Source: Thiocapsa rosea
Lineage (GTDB): Bacteria; Pseudomonadota; Gammaproteobacteria; Chromatiales; Chromatiaceae
Reading direction: 5' to 3'
NCBI RefSeq assembly: GCF_003634315.1
Contig: NZ_RBXL01000001.1
Span: 2,274,501-2,338,500 of the forward strand
DNA: 64,000 bases
Shown: in pieces, positions 44,691 through 54,867 of the stretch
How the letters are laid out: the number at the start of each line of letters is the position of its first letter
Position numbering within the stretch: the first letter of the stretch is position 1
Made by a program: the position numbers and the translations under genes
Notes under the pieces: generated by a model
Seen by the model: only the letters and a program-made list of their open reading frames with translations
Databases searched by the model: none
What the model was told of the DNA's origin: nothing

Positions 44691-45284
44691 ATGGGGTTCA
44701 CGACAGGTGGTCTCTTGCTGCGTGAATCTGTTCGGGTTGGTGCGCTCTTTCGTGACCTCGGTGACTGGGACGCCGTTCGCGCTCAGGTTCTCCAAGACAA
44801 CCTTCTGCAGACCCGCAAGGCCAGTAGTGCGAAGCGTTTGGCCCGCGAAGTCGTCTTTCGCCTTCGGCAGCTTGGCCGTGAAGAACTCGACCTGCTCGAT
44901 TCGGCTGGTGTGCAGGACCAAGTAAGTCTTGTCTGGATTGCCATCTGCCGCCGGTTCGCGTTCATCGCCGATTTCATGGCGGAAGTTGTCCGTGAGCGGT
45001 ACCTCGCGTTGCGCAACGATCTGGCCTATCCCGATTTCGACGCATTTCTCGAAGCCAAGAGTGGTCAGCACCTTGAGTTGGCCGAGATCTCGCCGTCCAC
45101 CAAAGCCAAGCTGCGGCAGATCTTGTTCCGAATGCTTCGCGAGGCGCACCTGCTGAGCAACGACAACCAGATCCTGACACCCACGCTAAGCCCGGAACTG
45201 GCGACACTGCTCTTGGCAAAGCGCGCGGCAGAAGCACGCTACTTTCCCATTGCCGAGAGGGATCTCAGGAGTCTCGCGAAATGA
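44691..45284 (+). CDS. brxA: BREX protein BrxA (DUF1819)
   Basis: A 197-residue small helical DNA-binding-type protein, the first gene of type 1 BREX. It starts MGFTTGGLLLRESVRVGALF, the usual DUF1819 N-terminus, and has FAFIADFMAEVVRERYLAL in the middle and SPSTKAKLRQILFRMLREAHLL later. ATG at 44691 is preferred because GGAGAG lies 7 bases before it; an ATG seven codons earlier has none. Its TGA overlaps the brxB ATG. BrxA is required for BREX in E. coli though its exact task is unclear. Confidence 0.9.
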   Translation: MGFTTGGLLLRESVRVGALFRDLGDWDAVRAQVLQDNLLQTRKASSAKRLAREVVFRLRQLGREELDLLDSAGVQDQVSLVWIAICRRFAFIADFMAEVVRERYLALRNDLAYPDFDAFLEAKSGQHLELAEISPSTKAKLRQILFRMLREAHLLSNDNQILTPTLSPELATLLLAKRAAEARYFPIAERDLRSLAK

Positions 45285-45892
45285 CGTCCGACATTGCATC
45301 CATGCCCATGCAGGACCGCTTTAACCATCTCCTCGGGGTCATCTCCGGTAGGCGGTTCCTCAACAAGCAGGGGTTGGGCAACGAGGTTCCATTCTTCATC
45401 TGCCCGTTCAGGCCGGAAGAGGCGGTCGCGATGGCCAGGTTGCAACGGCAACTCCAGAACAAGCTCGACCAGACAGGTGTGCGAACACTCGACATCAATC
45501 TCTACGATCTATCCATCGAGTTACTCAAGGAACGCGGCATCTTGGACCAGATCATCGAAATGGAAGCCTCTGTTTCGAAAGCGGAACTGAAGGAACTGCT
45601 CCAGGGCGTGCTCGATCCGGAGGCCCATCTGGTCCCCGCGATCGCGAAGCGCATGAATGACGCCGAATTCGATGTGATGTTCATCAGCGGGGTGGGCGAG
45701 GTGTTCCCCTACATCCGTTCCCATAACGTACTGAACAACTTACAGAGCGTCGCCAAAGAAAAGCCGACTTTGATGTTCTTTCCCGGCGCCTACACGCACT
45801 CGCTGGAAACCGGGGCATCGCTCGACCTGTTCGGCCGATTGCGCGACGACAAGTATTACCGGGCCTTCAACATCTACCACTACGACGCCTGA
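45281..45892 (+). CDS. brxB: BREX protein BrxB (DUF1788)
   Basis: A 203-residue protein of the DUF1788 family. Conserved segments: NEVPFFICPFRPEE, LYDLSIELLKERGILD, FISGVGEVFPYIRSHNVLNN and LMFFPGAYTHSLETGASLDLFGRL, ending DDKYYRAFNIYHYDA. ATG overlaps the brxA stop (ATGA) with AGGAG upstream. It is a core BREX component of unknown mechanism, thought to form part of the defence complex with BrxC, PglX and PglZ. Confidence 0.93.
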   Translation: MTSDIASMPMQDRFNHLLGVISGRRFLNKQGLGNEVPFFICPFRPEEAVAMARLQRQLQNKLDQTGVRTLDINLYDLSIELLKERGILDQIIEMEASVSKAELKELLQGVLDPEAHLVPAIAKRMNDAEFDVMFISGVGEVFPYIRSHNVLNNLQSVAKEKPTLMFFPGAYTHSLETGASLDLFGRLRDDKYYRAFNIYHYDA

Positions 45893-45911
45893 TCAGCAGA
45901 GATAGCCAGCT

Positions 45912-48900
45912 ATGACGACACTTAGGGACATTTTCGCCAAGCCGATCGATCGTGCTATCGAAGGGGTCATCAAGGCCGATGACGACGCCAGCCTGCGCTT
46001 GGAGGTCGAGGAGTACGTCCTGACCAACGAGGTGGAGAAGCGGCTTGAGAGCTTTCTCGACGCCTACAACAATTACGAAGGCGCGAACGGCGTCTGGGTG
46101 TCAGGCTTCTTCGGTTCCGGTAAGTCGCACTTGCTGAAGATGTTGGCGTTGCTGTTGGAAGACCGCGAGGTCGATGGGGCCTCCACCCTCGATCTCTTCC
46201 TCCCCAAATGCGGCGACAACGAGATCTTGCGCGGCGACATCAAGCGGGCCGTGGCCATCCCGTCCAAGAGCGTCCTGTTCAACATCGATCAGAAGGCCGA
46301 TGTCATCAGCAAGACCCAGATCGATGCCTTGTTGGCGGTCTTCGTCAAGGTCTTCGACGAGATGTGCGGCTACTACGGCAAGCAGGGGCACATCGCTCAG
46401 TTCGAGCGTGATCTCGACGGTCGCGGTCTCTATGCGGGTTTCAAACAAGCCTACGAAAAGATCGCCGGCCGCGCGTGGGAGACGGGCCGTGAACAGGCGT
46501 TGCTCGAATCCAAGAACATCGCGAACGCCTATGCCGAGGTTGCGGGAGGGGATGCAGCCGATGCCACGGGCATCCTCGACAAGTACCGCAGTGAGTACCG
46601 CGTCGCCATCGAGGACTTCGCCCAGAAGGTCCAGGCATACCTTGATCAGCGGTCAAAGGACTTCCGGCTGAACTTCTTCGTGGACGAGGTCGGGCAGTAC
46701 ATCGCCGACAACGTCAAGCTGATGACCAACCTGCAAACCATCGCCGAGAGCCTTGCCACCAAATGCCGAGGCCGGGCTTGGGTCATCGTCACGGCGCAGG
46801 AAGACTTGAATACGGTTGTCGGCGAGATGACGCAGCAGCAGGGCAACGACTTCTCGAAGATCCAGGATCGCTTCAAGAACCGGATGAAGCTGACCAGTGC
46901 CGACGTCGCCGAGGTCATCCAAAAGCGTCTGTTGGCCAAGAACGAAGCGGGCGTAGGCCAGTTGTCGGACACCTACCACGTAGAGGTCAACAACTTCAAA
47001 ACCCTGTTCGGCTTCGCGGACGGCTCCCAGACCTACCGCAACTTCCAGGATCGCGATCACTTCATCCACAGCTACCCGTTCATCCCGTACCAGTTCCCGC
47101 TGTTCCAGGCCGCCATCCAGAACCTGTCCCAACACAGCGCCTTCGAGGGTAAGCACAGCTCAGTAGGTGAGCGCTCGATGCTCGGCGTCTTCCAGCAGGT
47201 TGCCGTACAGATCGGTGACCGCCCGGTCGGCCGGTTGGCGACCTTCGACCTGATGTTCGAGGGCATTCGCACGGTCGTAAAGGCGAACATCCAACGCGCC
47301 ATTCTCCAGGCCGAACACCATCTCGACGATGCGTTCGCCATTCGCGTCCTCAAGGCACTGTTCCTGGTCAAGTACGTCAAGGAGTTCAAGCCGACCATCC
47401 GCAACCTCTGCGTGCTGATGCTCGAAGACCTGGATGCCGACCTGCCCAAGCTGGCCAAGAAGGTCGAGGGCGCGCTGAACCTGCTCGAACAGCAGACCTA
47501 CATCCAGCGCAACGGCGAACTCTACGAATACCTGACCGACGAAGAAAAGGACATCGAGCAGGAGATCAAGAACACGGAGGTCGAGACCAGCGACGTCGCC
47601 GATGAGCTGCAAAAACTCATCTTCGACCAGGTGTTGCGGGCTAAGAAGATCCGTTTCGACAAGAACGGTCAGGACTACGCCTACTCGCGCAAGCTCGACG
47701 ACCGGCTGCACGGTCGGGAACAGGAGCTGGCCATCCACATCGTCAGCCCGTTCCATGAGCACGCCGACAACGAGTCGATGCTGCGCACGAACTCGACCTA
47801 CAAACAAGACGAGCTGTTCGTCGTGCTGCCCCAGGAAGACCGCCTGATGCGCGACATCCTGATGTTCAAGAAGACCGAGAAGTACATCCAGCAGAACGTC
47901 TCGGTCACGCAGCAGGAATCCATCAAGCGGATTCTGACCGACAAGGGCTTCCAGAACCGCGACCGCTACAACCAGCTCAAGGACCTGGTCGGCTCGCTGT
48001 TGGGCAAGGCCAAGCTGCTGGTCGCCGGGAGCGATGTTGAGGTCAGCTCGGAAGACCCTGAAAGCCGCATCAACCGTGGCTTTCACGAACTGATCGGGCG
48101 TGCCTACCCCAATCTTCGGATGTTGCGTGGCATTACCGTCACCGAAGCGGATGTCGGCAACTACCTGCGGCACTCCAAGGACGGTCTGTTCGGCGGCGAT
48201 GCCACCAGCCTGGCCGAGTCCGAGCAGGAATTGCTGTCGTTCATCCAGAGCAACAGCCGTGGCGGTGTGCGTACCACGCTCAAGAGCCTGATCGAAAAGT
48301 TCGAGCGCAAACCCTACGGCTGGTACTACGCCGCCATCCTGTGCAACCTCGCCAACCTCTGCGCACGCGGCAAGCTCGAAGTGCGTGCCGACAGTACATT
48401 GCTGGAAGACGACGCGCTGGAACGGGCACTGCTCAATACCCACGGCTACAACAACGTGGTGCTCGAACCGACCGTCGAGTTCACTGCCGCCCAGGTGCGA
48501 CGACTCAAGGAATTTTTCGGGGACTTCTTTGATGCGCCACCGTCATCCGGCGAGGCCAAGGCGCTGGGCAAGGAAACCAACGCCAAGGTGCAGGCGCTGA
48601 TGACCGAACTCGACAGGCTCCACGCCCAGGCGGACCGCTACCCGTTCCTGAACGGCCTCGGACCGGTCCTCGCCAAGCTCAAGGACCTCGCGTCCAAGCC
48701 CTACACCTGGTACCTCACCGAGATCTCCCGCGAGGAAGACGCGCTGCTGGACATGAAAGAGCAGCTCATCGACCCCGTCCGCAAGTTTATGGGCGGCTCC
48801 CAGAAGGCAATCTACGACGAGGCAAAGACCTTCCTCAAGGACCAGGACGCCAACTTCACCTACGTCGATACCCCGGAACTCGAAGAGGTTCGCAGCACGC

Positions 48901-49433
48901 TGTACGACCCGCAGTGCTTCAAGGGCAATCGCATCCAGCAACTCAAGGCCAAACTCGACGCACTCAAGCAACGGGTGGAGCAGCAGGTTAGCCAAGCACA
49001 CACCAAGGCGCAGGGCGTTCTCGACGACCTGCAGCGGCGCCTGCACAACATGCCCGAATACCAGAAGCTTCCAGCCGAGCGCACCGAGGAATTGAACGCA
49101 CCGTTCAAGGAACTGCAACACCATATCGCACAACAGAAGTTGATCGCCGTGATCAACGACCGGCTGCGCTACTTCGAAGAGCAGGGCTATCAGAAGCTGC
49201 TCGACAGGATGTTCGACCTGCTCACACCCAAGCCGGAACCGGGGCAGGACACGGATGGCGTAAAACCTGCTGCGGTCAAGGAGCCGCGCCCGCAGTATGT
49301 CGCAGCCAGGCAACTGCGCGTGCCGTTCGACAAGCCACTGCTGAGCACGGCGGAAGATGTAGAACACTACCTGGTACAGCTTCGTACGGTGCTGATGGAG
49401 CAGGTCCAAGCCGGAAAACGGGTGCAAGTCTGA
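45912..49433 (+). CDS. brxC: BREX ATPase BrxC (DUF499/P-loop)
   Basis: A 1173-residue ATPase, usual length for BrxC. The P loop is GFFGSGKSHLLKML (about residue 65). A Walker B-like segment LNFFVDEVGQYIADN follows (about 255), then VIVTAQEDL. The rest is largely helical and charged. It is 19 bp downstream of brxB, and its TGA overlaps the pglX ATG (TGATG at 49431). BrxC is needed for phage exclusion and host methylation in type 1 BREX. The frame is intact. Confidence 0.95.
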   Translation: MTTLRDIFAKPIDRAIEGVIKADDDASLRLEVEEYVLTNEVEKRLESFLDAYNNYEGANGVWVSGFFGSGKSHLLKMLALLLEDREVDGASTLDLFLPKCGDNEILRGDIKRAVAIPSKSVLFNIDQKADVISKTQIDALLAVFVKVFDEMCGYYGKQGHIAQFERDLDGRGLYAGFKQAYEKIAGRAWETGREQALLESKNIANAYAEVAGGDAADATGILDKYRSEYRVAIEDFAQKVQAYLDQRSKDFRLNFFVDEVGQYIADNVKLMTNLQTIAESLATKCRGRAWVIVTAQEDLNTVVGEMTQQQGNDFSKIQDRFKNRMKLTSADVAEVIQKRLLAKNEAGVGQLSDTYHVEVNNFKTLFGFADGSQTYRNFQDRDHFIHSYPFIPYQFPLFQAAIQNLSQHSAFEGKHSSVGERSMLGVFQQVAVQIGDRPVGRLATFDLMFEGIRTVVKANIQRAILQAEHHLDDAFAIRVLKALFLVKYVKEFKPTIRNLCVLMLEDLDADLPKLAKKVEGALNLLEQQTYIQRNGELYEYLTDEEKDIEQEIKNTEVETSDVADELQKLIFDQVLRAKKIRFDKNGQDYAYSRKLDDRLHGREQELAIHIVSPFHEHADNESMLRTNSTYKQDELFVVLPQEDRLMRDILMFKKTEKYIQQNVSVTQQESIKRILTDKGFQNRDRYNQLKDLVGSLLGKAKLLVAGSDVEVSSEDPESRINRGFHELIGRAYPNLRMLRGITVTEADVGNYLRHSKDGLFGGDATSLAESEQELLSFIQSNSRGGVRTTLKSLIEKFERKPYGWYYAAILCNLANLCARGKLEVRADSTLLEDDALERALLNTHGYNNVVLEPTVEFTAAQVRRLKEFFGDFFDAPPSSGEAKALGKETNAKVQALMTELDRLHAQADRYPFLNGLGPVLAKLKDLASKPYTWYLTEISREEDALLDMKEQLIDPVRKFMGGSQKAIYDEAKTFLKDQDANFTYVDTPELEEVRSTLYDPQCFKGNRIQQLKAKLDALKQRVEQQVSQAHTKAQGVLDDLQRRLHNMPEYQKLPAERTEELNAPFKELQHHIAQQKLIAVINDRLRYFEEQGYQKLLDRMFDLLTPKPEPGQDTDGVKPAAVKEPRPQYVAARQLRVPFDKPLLSTAEDVEHYLVQLRTVLMEQVQAGKRVQV

Positions 49434-51140
49434 TGGAAACCAGCAAACTGAAGAAATTCGCCCAGGCCGCACGCCGTTCGCTACGCGAGCAGGTCACCGC
49501 GAAATTGGCGTTGGTCCTCGGTGCGGAAAGCGCAGCACGACGGGAACGCCCCGAGGCCGTCAAGAAACTCGAAGAGGCGATCAAGAACCACGGTAAGGAT
49601 CAGGTCATCGAGCGGGTAGCCTATATCTGGTTCAACCGCTTTTGTGCCCTGCGCTTCATGGATATGAACCGCTACACCCGCATTGGCGTGGTGTCCCCGG
49701 CGGACGGCCAGTCCCAGCCCGAGATCCTGGCCGAGGCCAAGATGGGGCATATCGACGAGGATCTGGCGGACCAGAAGACAAGGCAACACATCCTCGACCT
49801 GCTCGCAGGCAAGGCACCCAGCCTCGATCCGCAGGGCGAGGCATACCGGATACTGCTCGTGGCCTCCTGCAACGACTGGCACAGGGCCATGCCGTTCCTG
49901 TTCCAGCGCATCGACGACTACACCGAGTTGTTGATGCCGGACGGATTGTTGGCGGCCAACTCGATCCTGGAAGCGACCCGCGAGGCGATGACGCCGGATG
50001 CCTGCGAGGATGTCGAGGTGATCGGCTGGCTCTACCAGTTCTACATCTCCGAGAAGAAGGACGAGGTGTTCGACGGCCTGAAGAAGAACAAGAAGATCAC
50101 GCCCGAGAACATCCCCGCCGCCACCCAGCTCTTCACTCCGCACTGGATCGTGCGGTACCTGGTGGAAAACTCCCTCGGCCGTCTGTGGTTGCTGAACCGT
50201 CCCGGCTCCAAGCTGATCGAGCAGATGGACTACTACATCAAGCCCGAGCAGCCGGAAACCGACTTCCTGAAGATTGGCAGCCCGGAAGACATCAGGATCT
50301 GCGACCCGGCCTGCGGTTCCGGTCACATGCTCACCTACGCCTTCGACCTGCTCTATGCCATCTATGAGGAGGAAGGCTACGAGCCCGCCGAGATCCCGGA
50401 GAAGATCCTCACGAATAACCTCTACGGTATCGAGATCGACGAGCGCGCTGGAGAGCTAGCCGCCTTTGCCCTAACCATGAAGGCTCGCGCCAAGCAGCGC
50501 CGGTTCTTCAACAAGGGCGTCAAGCCAAACATCTGCGTGCTAGAAAATGTCCGCTTCGACGAGGACGAGCTGAAGGAGTACACGGATTTTGTCGGGCGCG
50601 ACCTGTTCACGGCACCGTTGAGAAGCACCCTGCGTCAGTTCGAAGAGGCCGACAACTTCGGCTCGCTGATTCCTCCGGATGTCACCGACGTGGACGGGAT
50701 GCTCAGGATTCTGGAGTCAAAGAATGTCTCTGGGCAGCTGTTTATCAGCATGACTCATCAAAAGGTGCTGCAAGCCCTGCGGCAGGCTGATTACCTGAGC
50801 CCGAAATACCATGTGGTGATTGCCAATCCGCCTTATATGGGTGGCAAGGGGATGAATGGGAGACTGGCAGCGTGGCTTAAGGATAACTACTCCGATGTGA
50901 AGTCTGATCTGTTTTCCGCGTTCATGGTACGAAACACAGAGCTGGCATTGCCGAAAGGCCAGCTAGGGTTTATGTCACCGTTCGTGTGGATGTTCATCTC
51001 GTCCTTCGAGAAGCTACGTAGTTTTCTTATCAATCAGAAAACCATCACATCCCTAGTGCAGTTGGAATATTCGGGTTTTGATGGTGCTACCGTACCTATT
51101 TGTACCTTCACAGTTGAAAATGCCCACAACCCGGATTTCG
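49433..51140 (+). pseudogene. pglX: BREX adenine methyltransferase PglX, 5' part (interrupted)
   Basis: The first 569 codons of the BREX DNA adenine-N6 methyltransferase, which marks host DNA and is needed for defence. AdoMet motif I DPACGSGHMLTYAFD is at about residue 290 and the catalytic NPPY motif in VIANPPYMGGKGMN at about 464, so the methyltransferase core is here. The gene is cut in NPDF by insertion sequence copy 2 at 51141; the frame then meets a stop at 51146-51148. The target-recognition and C-terminal parts are lost from the product. Precise removal of the element and one 9-bp target copy restores a 1184-residue protein. Confidence 0.93.
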
Positions 51141-53020
51141 GGCCTTGATCATCGATTGGTCCACTGTTGCTAAGCCGCCACAGGAACGAGGTAAGGCTGC
51201 CTTGCCGGGCGCGGTCGTCGTCGGGCCGGTCGGGCGGGCCAGGGCATGCGCTCGAGCACCTGCTCGAACAAGGATGGGTGGGGTTGAGCGAAGAAGCGCT
51301 CGGCGGCCGTGGTGCCGTCGGGCCGCTTGATCGCAAAGTTGTGCAGGGCGGTCAAGACCTGCTGCTTGCGCGGGCTGAGTCGGTGATGCCCATGCTGATA
51401 GAGCGCGAGGAAGCCGTTGCGTCCCTCGACACAGGAGCTGCTGCGCTGGAACAGATCGGCACACTCCCCGGCGACCTGCTCGAGATGGTGACGGGTCTGC
51501 GGATCCAGCGACTGGATCGGGTGCGAGGGCTGCCTCAGCGGGGCGAGACGCTGCGCACTCAGTGCCCGGAGTCGATGACGGGGCTCGGCGCGGGTGCTGC
51601 GTGCGGCGACGCGCTCCAGATAAAGCGCCGGGATCAGGTCGTCGAGCATCGCCTGCTCGATGGCCGGTGCCAAGTCCAGCGCCTGCACCCGGGTGTTGAC
51701 CATCATGAAGAAGAAGGTCAGCGTGGCGACGAGGCTTTGAGTCAGGCGCTTCGCCTTGGCCAGATGTGCGCAGAGACGCTCGGAAAGATCCGCTTCCTCG
51801 GCGATCGCCTCCAGGCGAGCAAACAGCGTTCCCAGACGCGCCTCCAACTGCTCGGGGGTTTGCGCCTGTCCCTGTTGGATCTCGTAGGGATGGTCGACCT
51901 CGCTGAACGCACCGATCAGGGCTTTGGCCTCGGCGCGGTGCGCGTGGGCCTGCTCGCGCGCAAGGCTGGCTTGGACGTAAGCGCTCAGCGCCTCGTCGAT
52001 GCGCGCGGCGAACGCCGGCGGGCGCCCGGGGCCGTGGCGGCGCCGATGATAGGCCTGCTCGGCGGCGCATTCGTCTTGCCAGCGCGCCTTCGCCTCGGCC
52101 TCCGCCGTCTCGGCCTGTTGCTCGGCGCGCTTCAGCGACAGACTCATCGCCTGGCTGACCGCATGCTGCAGATGAAACAGGTCTGTGGAATGATGCGCGC
52201 CCAGATCACGCTCGACATGCGCCAACAGCCCCTTGGCCTCATCGCTGGTGCCTTGCACCACCGTGACATTCAGCCCCTCGAGTCCACCCTCGAGCGCCCG
52301 TGTCCAGGCCGCCGCCGAGCGCTCATCGCTCCTGTGCTCGAGCAGGATGAAGTTCGAGACCGCATCGATGCCCACCAAACGCATGCCGTCTTTCCACGTC
52401 TCATCTTCGGCGATGCTCAGTGTGCGATGGGGCATGGCTTGGGCCAGCGTCCCGCGCAGTTCGGTGGCGGCGGTGACGATCTGCTCCTCCAAGCCGGCAT
52501 GGAACGCCTGCTGCGCACCGTAGGAGGCGCCGATGAATGCCGACAGCCCACTGCGCTCGAGAAAATCGCAGACCACGCGCACGCCCGCGCCGCCCTGCTC
52601 GCCGATGCTCCAGTGCGCGGCAACCAGGATCCGGCGCAGCCACACCACGCCTTCGGGCGTCTCGACGAAGGCCGACAGCGCCGACGGCGCCGATGGCGCA
52701 GGGGGCGCGCTCCAGTGACGCAGGGTGCTGCGCGCCACGCCGGCGCCGCTGACCGCCGCGCGTTGACTCTGCCCATCCTGCCGGGCTTGCGCCACCGCAT
52801 GCCGATGCTTGGCGCGATCCAAGCGATCGTGGATTGGCGTGGGGCGTCGATCTGCACTAGAGTCGACACAGGCAGGAGCATCGGACAACGGCGTTTCCCT
52901 CGGTCAGTTTGCACTTCCAAGGGTACGCCTCCCCGGCGCTCCTGCCACTCCTTCAGGGTGCTTGATCGCCTACCGAAACACGCGGTTTTGGACCAACCGA
53001 TGATCAAGGCCCGGATTTCG
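51132..53020 (-). mobile_element. Insertion sequence of the CVEGRNG-transposase family, copy 2, inside pglX
   Basis: The element spans 51141-53011 (1871 bp, same as copy 1). Its ends match those of copy 1. CGGATTTCG is duplicated at 51132-51140 and 53012-53020, a 9-bp duplication versus 8 bp at the other sites. The transposase gene is opposite to pglX. Confidence 0.95.
51170..52888 (-). CDS. Transposase of the CVEGRNG (DUF6399-like) family, copy 2
   Basis: A 572-residue intact protein nearly identical to copy 1; visible differences include HLHAVAQAQ/HRHAVAQAR and LQHEVSQ/LQHAVSQ. All candidate catalytic regions are kept (AEDETWKDG, HHSTDLFHLQH, SSSCVEGRNG). The unbroken frame and recent divergence suggest that it is or was recently active. 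Confidence 0.88.
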   Translation of the reverse strand: MSDAPACVDSSADRRPTPIHDRLDRAKHRHAVAQARQDGQSQRAAVSGAGVARSTLRHWSAPPAPSAPSALSAFVETPEGVVWLRRILVAAHWSIGEQGGAGVRVVCDFLERSGLSAFIGASYGAQQAFHAGLEEQIVTAATELRGTLAQAMPHRTLSIAEDETWKDGMRLVGIDAVSNFILLEHRSDERSAAAWTRALEGGLEGLNVTVVQGTSDEAKGLLAHVERDLGAHHSTDLFHLQHAVSQAMSLSLKRAEQQAETAEAEAKARWQDECAAEQAYHRRRHGPGRPPAFAARIDEALSAYVQASLAREQAHAHRAEAKALIGAFSEVDHPYEIQQGQAQTPEQLEARLGTLFARLEAIAEEADLSERLCAHLAKAKRLTQSLVATLTFFFMMVNTRVQALDLAPAIEQAMLDDLIPALYLERVAARSTRAEPRHRLRALSAQRLAPLRQPSHPIQSLDPQTRHHLEQVAGECADLFQRSSSCVEGRNGFLALYQHGHHRLSPRKQQVLTALHNFAIKRPDGTTAAERFFAQPHPSLFEQVLERMPWPARPARRRPRPARQPYLVPVAA

Positions 53021-54867
53021 AAGGTGGCTATGTAAGACTTTCCGATTTTCGTGGTGCAGAGAACCAAGGGCCAAGAACGCTTCATGCCATTAGGAATCCC
53101 AATTGTGGCTGGTTCTACTGCGCGTCTGCTGCCGAATTCAAAACGATACCGGGCAGTCCGATTGCGTATTGGCTTGGCAAGAATGCCATAAGCGCGTACG
53201 CATCGGGGAAAAGACTGGGAGAGTTTTGTTATGGTCAACCTGGGCTACAGACCAGTAACAACGGGCGATTTCTAAGGATATGGCATGAGGTCTCAGATGG
53301 TGAAATTGGCTTTAATTTCGATAGTTCTGAACTTGCTGCTGGTAGCGGAAGAAGGTGGTTTCCCTATCTGAAGGGAGGTGACTTTCGACGTTGGCACGGC
53401 AATCAAGAGTATATTGTCAACTGGCAGAATAACGGTGCTGAGATCAAGGAATACGTTACCCAAAAATATCCATACTTGAATGGAAACATTGATTATGTAG
53501 TAAAGGACAGGGGTTATTACTTTAAAAGGGGAATAACCTACTCAAAGATTACTTCAGCAATATTTAATGCGAGATTTTCTGATAAGGGCTTCTTGTTTGA
53601 TGTCGCTGGCTCATCAATTTTTCCCGAAGAGTGGGGCGCTCCACTCTACCTTGGGTTTCTTAACTCAATAGTATGCAGAAATTTTTTAAAAGCTCAGAAT
53701 CCGACATTGAATATACAGTCTGGTGATATTGACAACTTGCCGTTTTCGCCTGAGGTAATCCAAGACGAAAAGGACCTGGTTACCACTACAATACTTCGAC
53801 TGAAGGGTTTGTCGCGGAAGGACTGGAATTCCTATGAAAACTCCTGGGACTTCACTAGCCTGCCGCTGCTGAGCCCCGACTACCACCAGCCAATCCTAAA
53901 GGCCGCCTACCAGAAGATCCGCGCCCACTGGCGGGAGATGACGCTGGAGATGCAGCGGCTGGAGGAAGAGAACAACCGCATCTTCATCGAGGCCTACGGC
54001 CTGCAGGATGAGCTGCAGCCTGAGGTACCGCTCAACGAGATCACCCTGATCTGCAATCCGTACTACCGCTACGGCAACGACAAGAGCGAAGACGAGCTGG
54101 AGGCGCTGCTGCTGGCCGACACCATGCGTGAGCTGGTGTCCTATGCCGTGGGCTGCATGTTCGGCCGCTACGCGCTGGACAAGCCGGGGCTGATCCTGGC
54201 CAACCAGGGCGAGACCATCGAGGACTATCTGAAGCAGATCTCGGAGCCGAGCTTCCCGGCCGATGGCGACAATGTCATCCCGATCCTCGACGGCGACTGG
54301 TTCACCGACGACATCGCCGAGCGTTTCCGCAAGTTTCTGCGCGTGGCCTTTGGCGAGGAGCAATATGAGGAAAACCTCCGATTCGTCGAGCAGGCGCTGA
54401 ACATCAAGGGCAAGCGCAACTTCAGCATCCGCGACTACTTCCTCGGCGAGTTCTACAACGATCATGTCAGGCGCTACAAAAAACGGCCCATCTACTGGCT
54501 GTTCTCCAGCCCCAAGGGCAGCTTCAATGCGCTGATCTACATGCACCGCTACCGTCCGGATACAGTCAGCGTGGTGCTCAACGACTACCTCCGTGAGTTT
54601 CGCGGAAAACTGAGCAGCCGCCTCGACTATCTGCGGGGTGTCGAAGCCAGTGCCGACACGACCAAGGCCGAAAAGGCCAAGGCGCTGAAAGAGATCGAGA
54701 CCCTGAAAAAGACCATCGGCGAACTCGATGCCTGGGAGCGCGACATGATGTATCCCCTGGCCACCGAGCAGATCGCCATCGACCTCGATGATGGCGTGAA
54801 GGCCAACTATCCAAAATTCGGTGCCGCGCTGAAAAAGATCGTTGGCCTTGATGCGCCGGAGGAATGA
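53021..54867 (+). pseudogene. pglX: BREX adenine methyltransferase PglX, 3' part
   Basis: This part continues the frame after the insertion: F-EGGYVRLSDFRGAENQGPRT, with YWLGKNAISAYASGKRLGEF and RWFPYLKGGDFRRWHGN, which belong to the target-recognition region, then PLYLGFLNSIVCRNFLK and a helical C-terminus ending [12 protein letters not shown]. The first ATG with a long frame is 53476 but has no good ribosome site, so a separate product would be an N-terminally truncated fragment without a methyltransferase core. The TGA overlaps the next ATG. Confidence 0.9.

Noticed and set aside
53476-54867. Independent gene starting at ATG 53476
   Set aside because: The frame is continuous upstream to the insertion site and joins pglX exactly; it is the 3' part of pglX.
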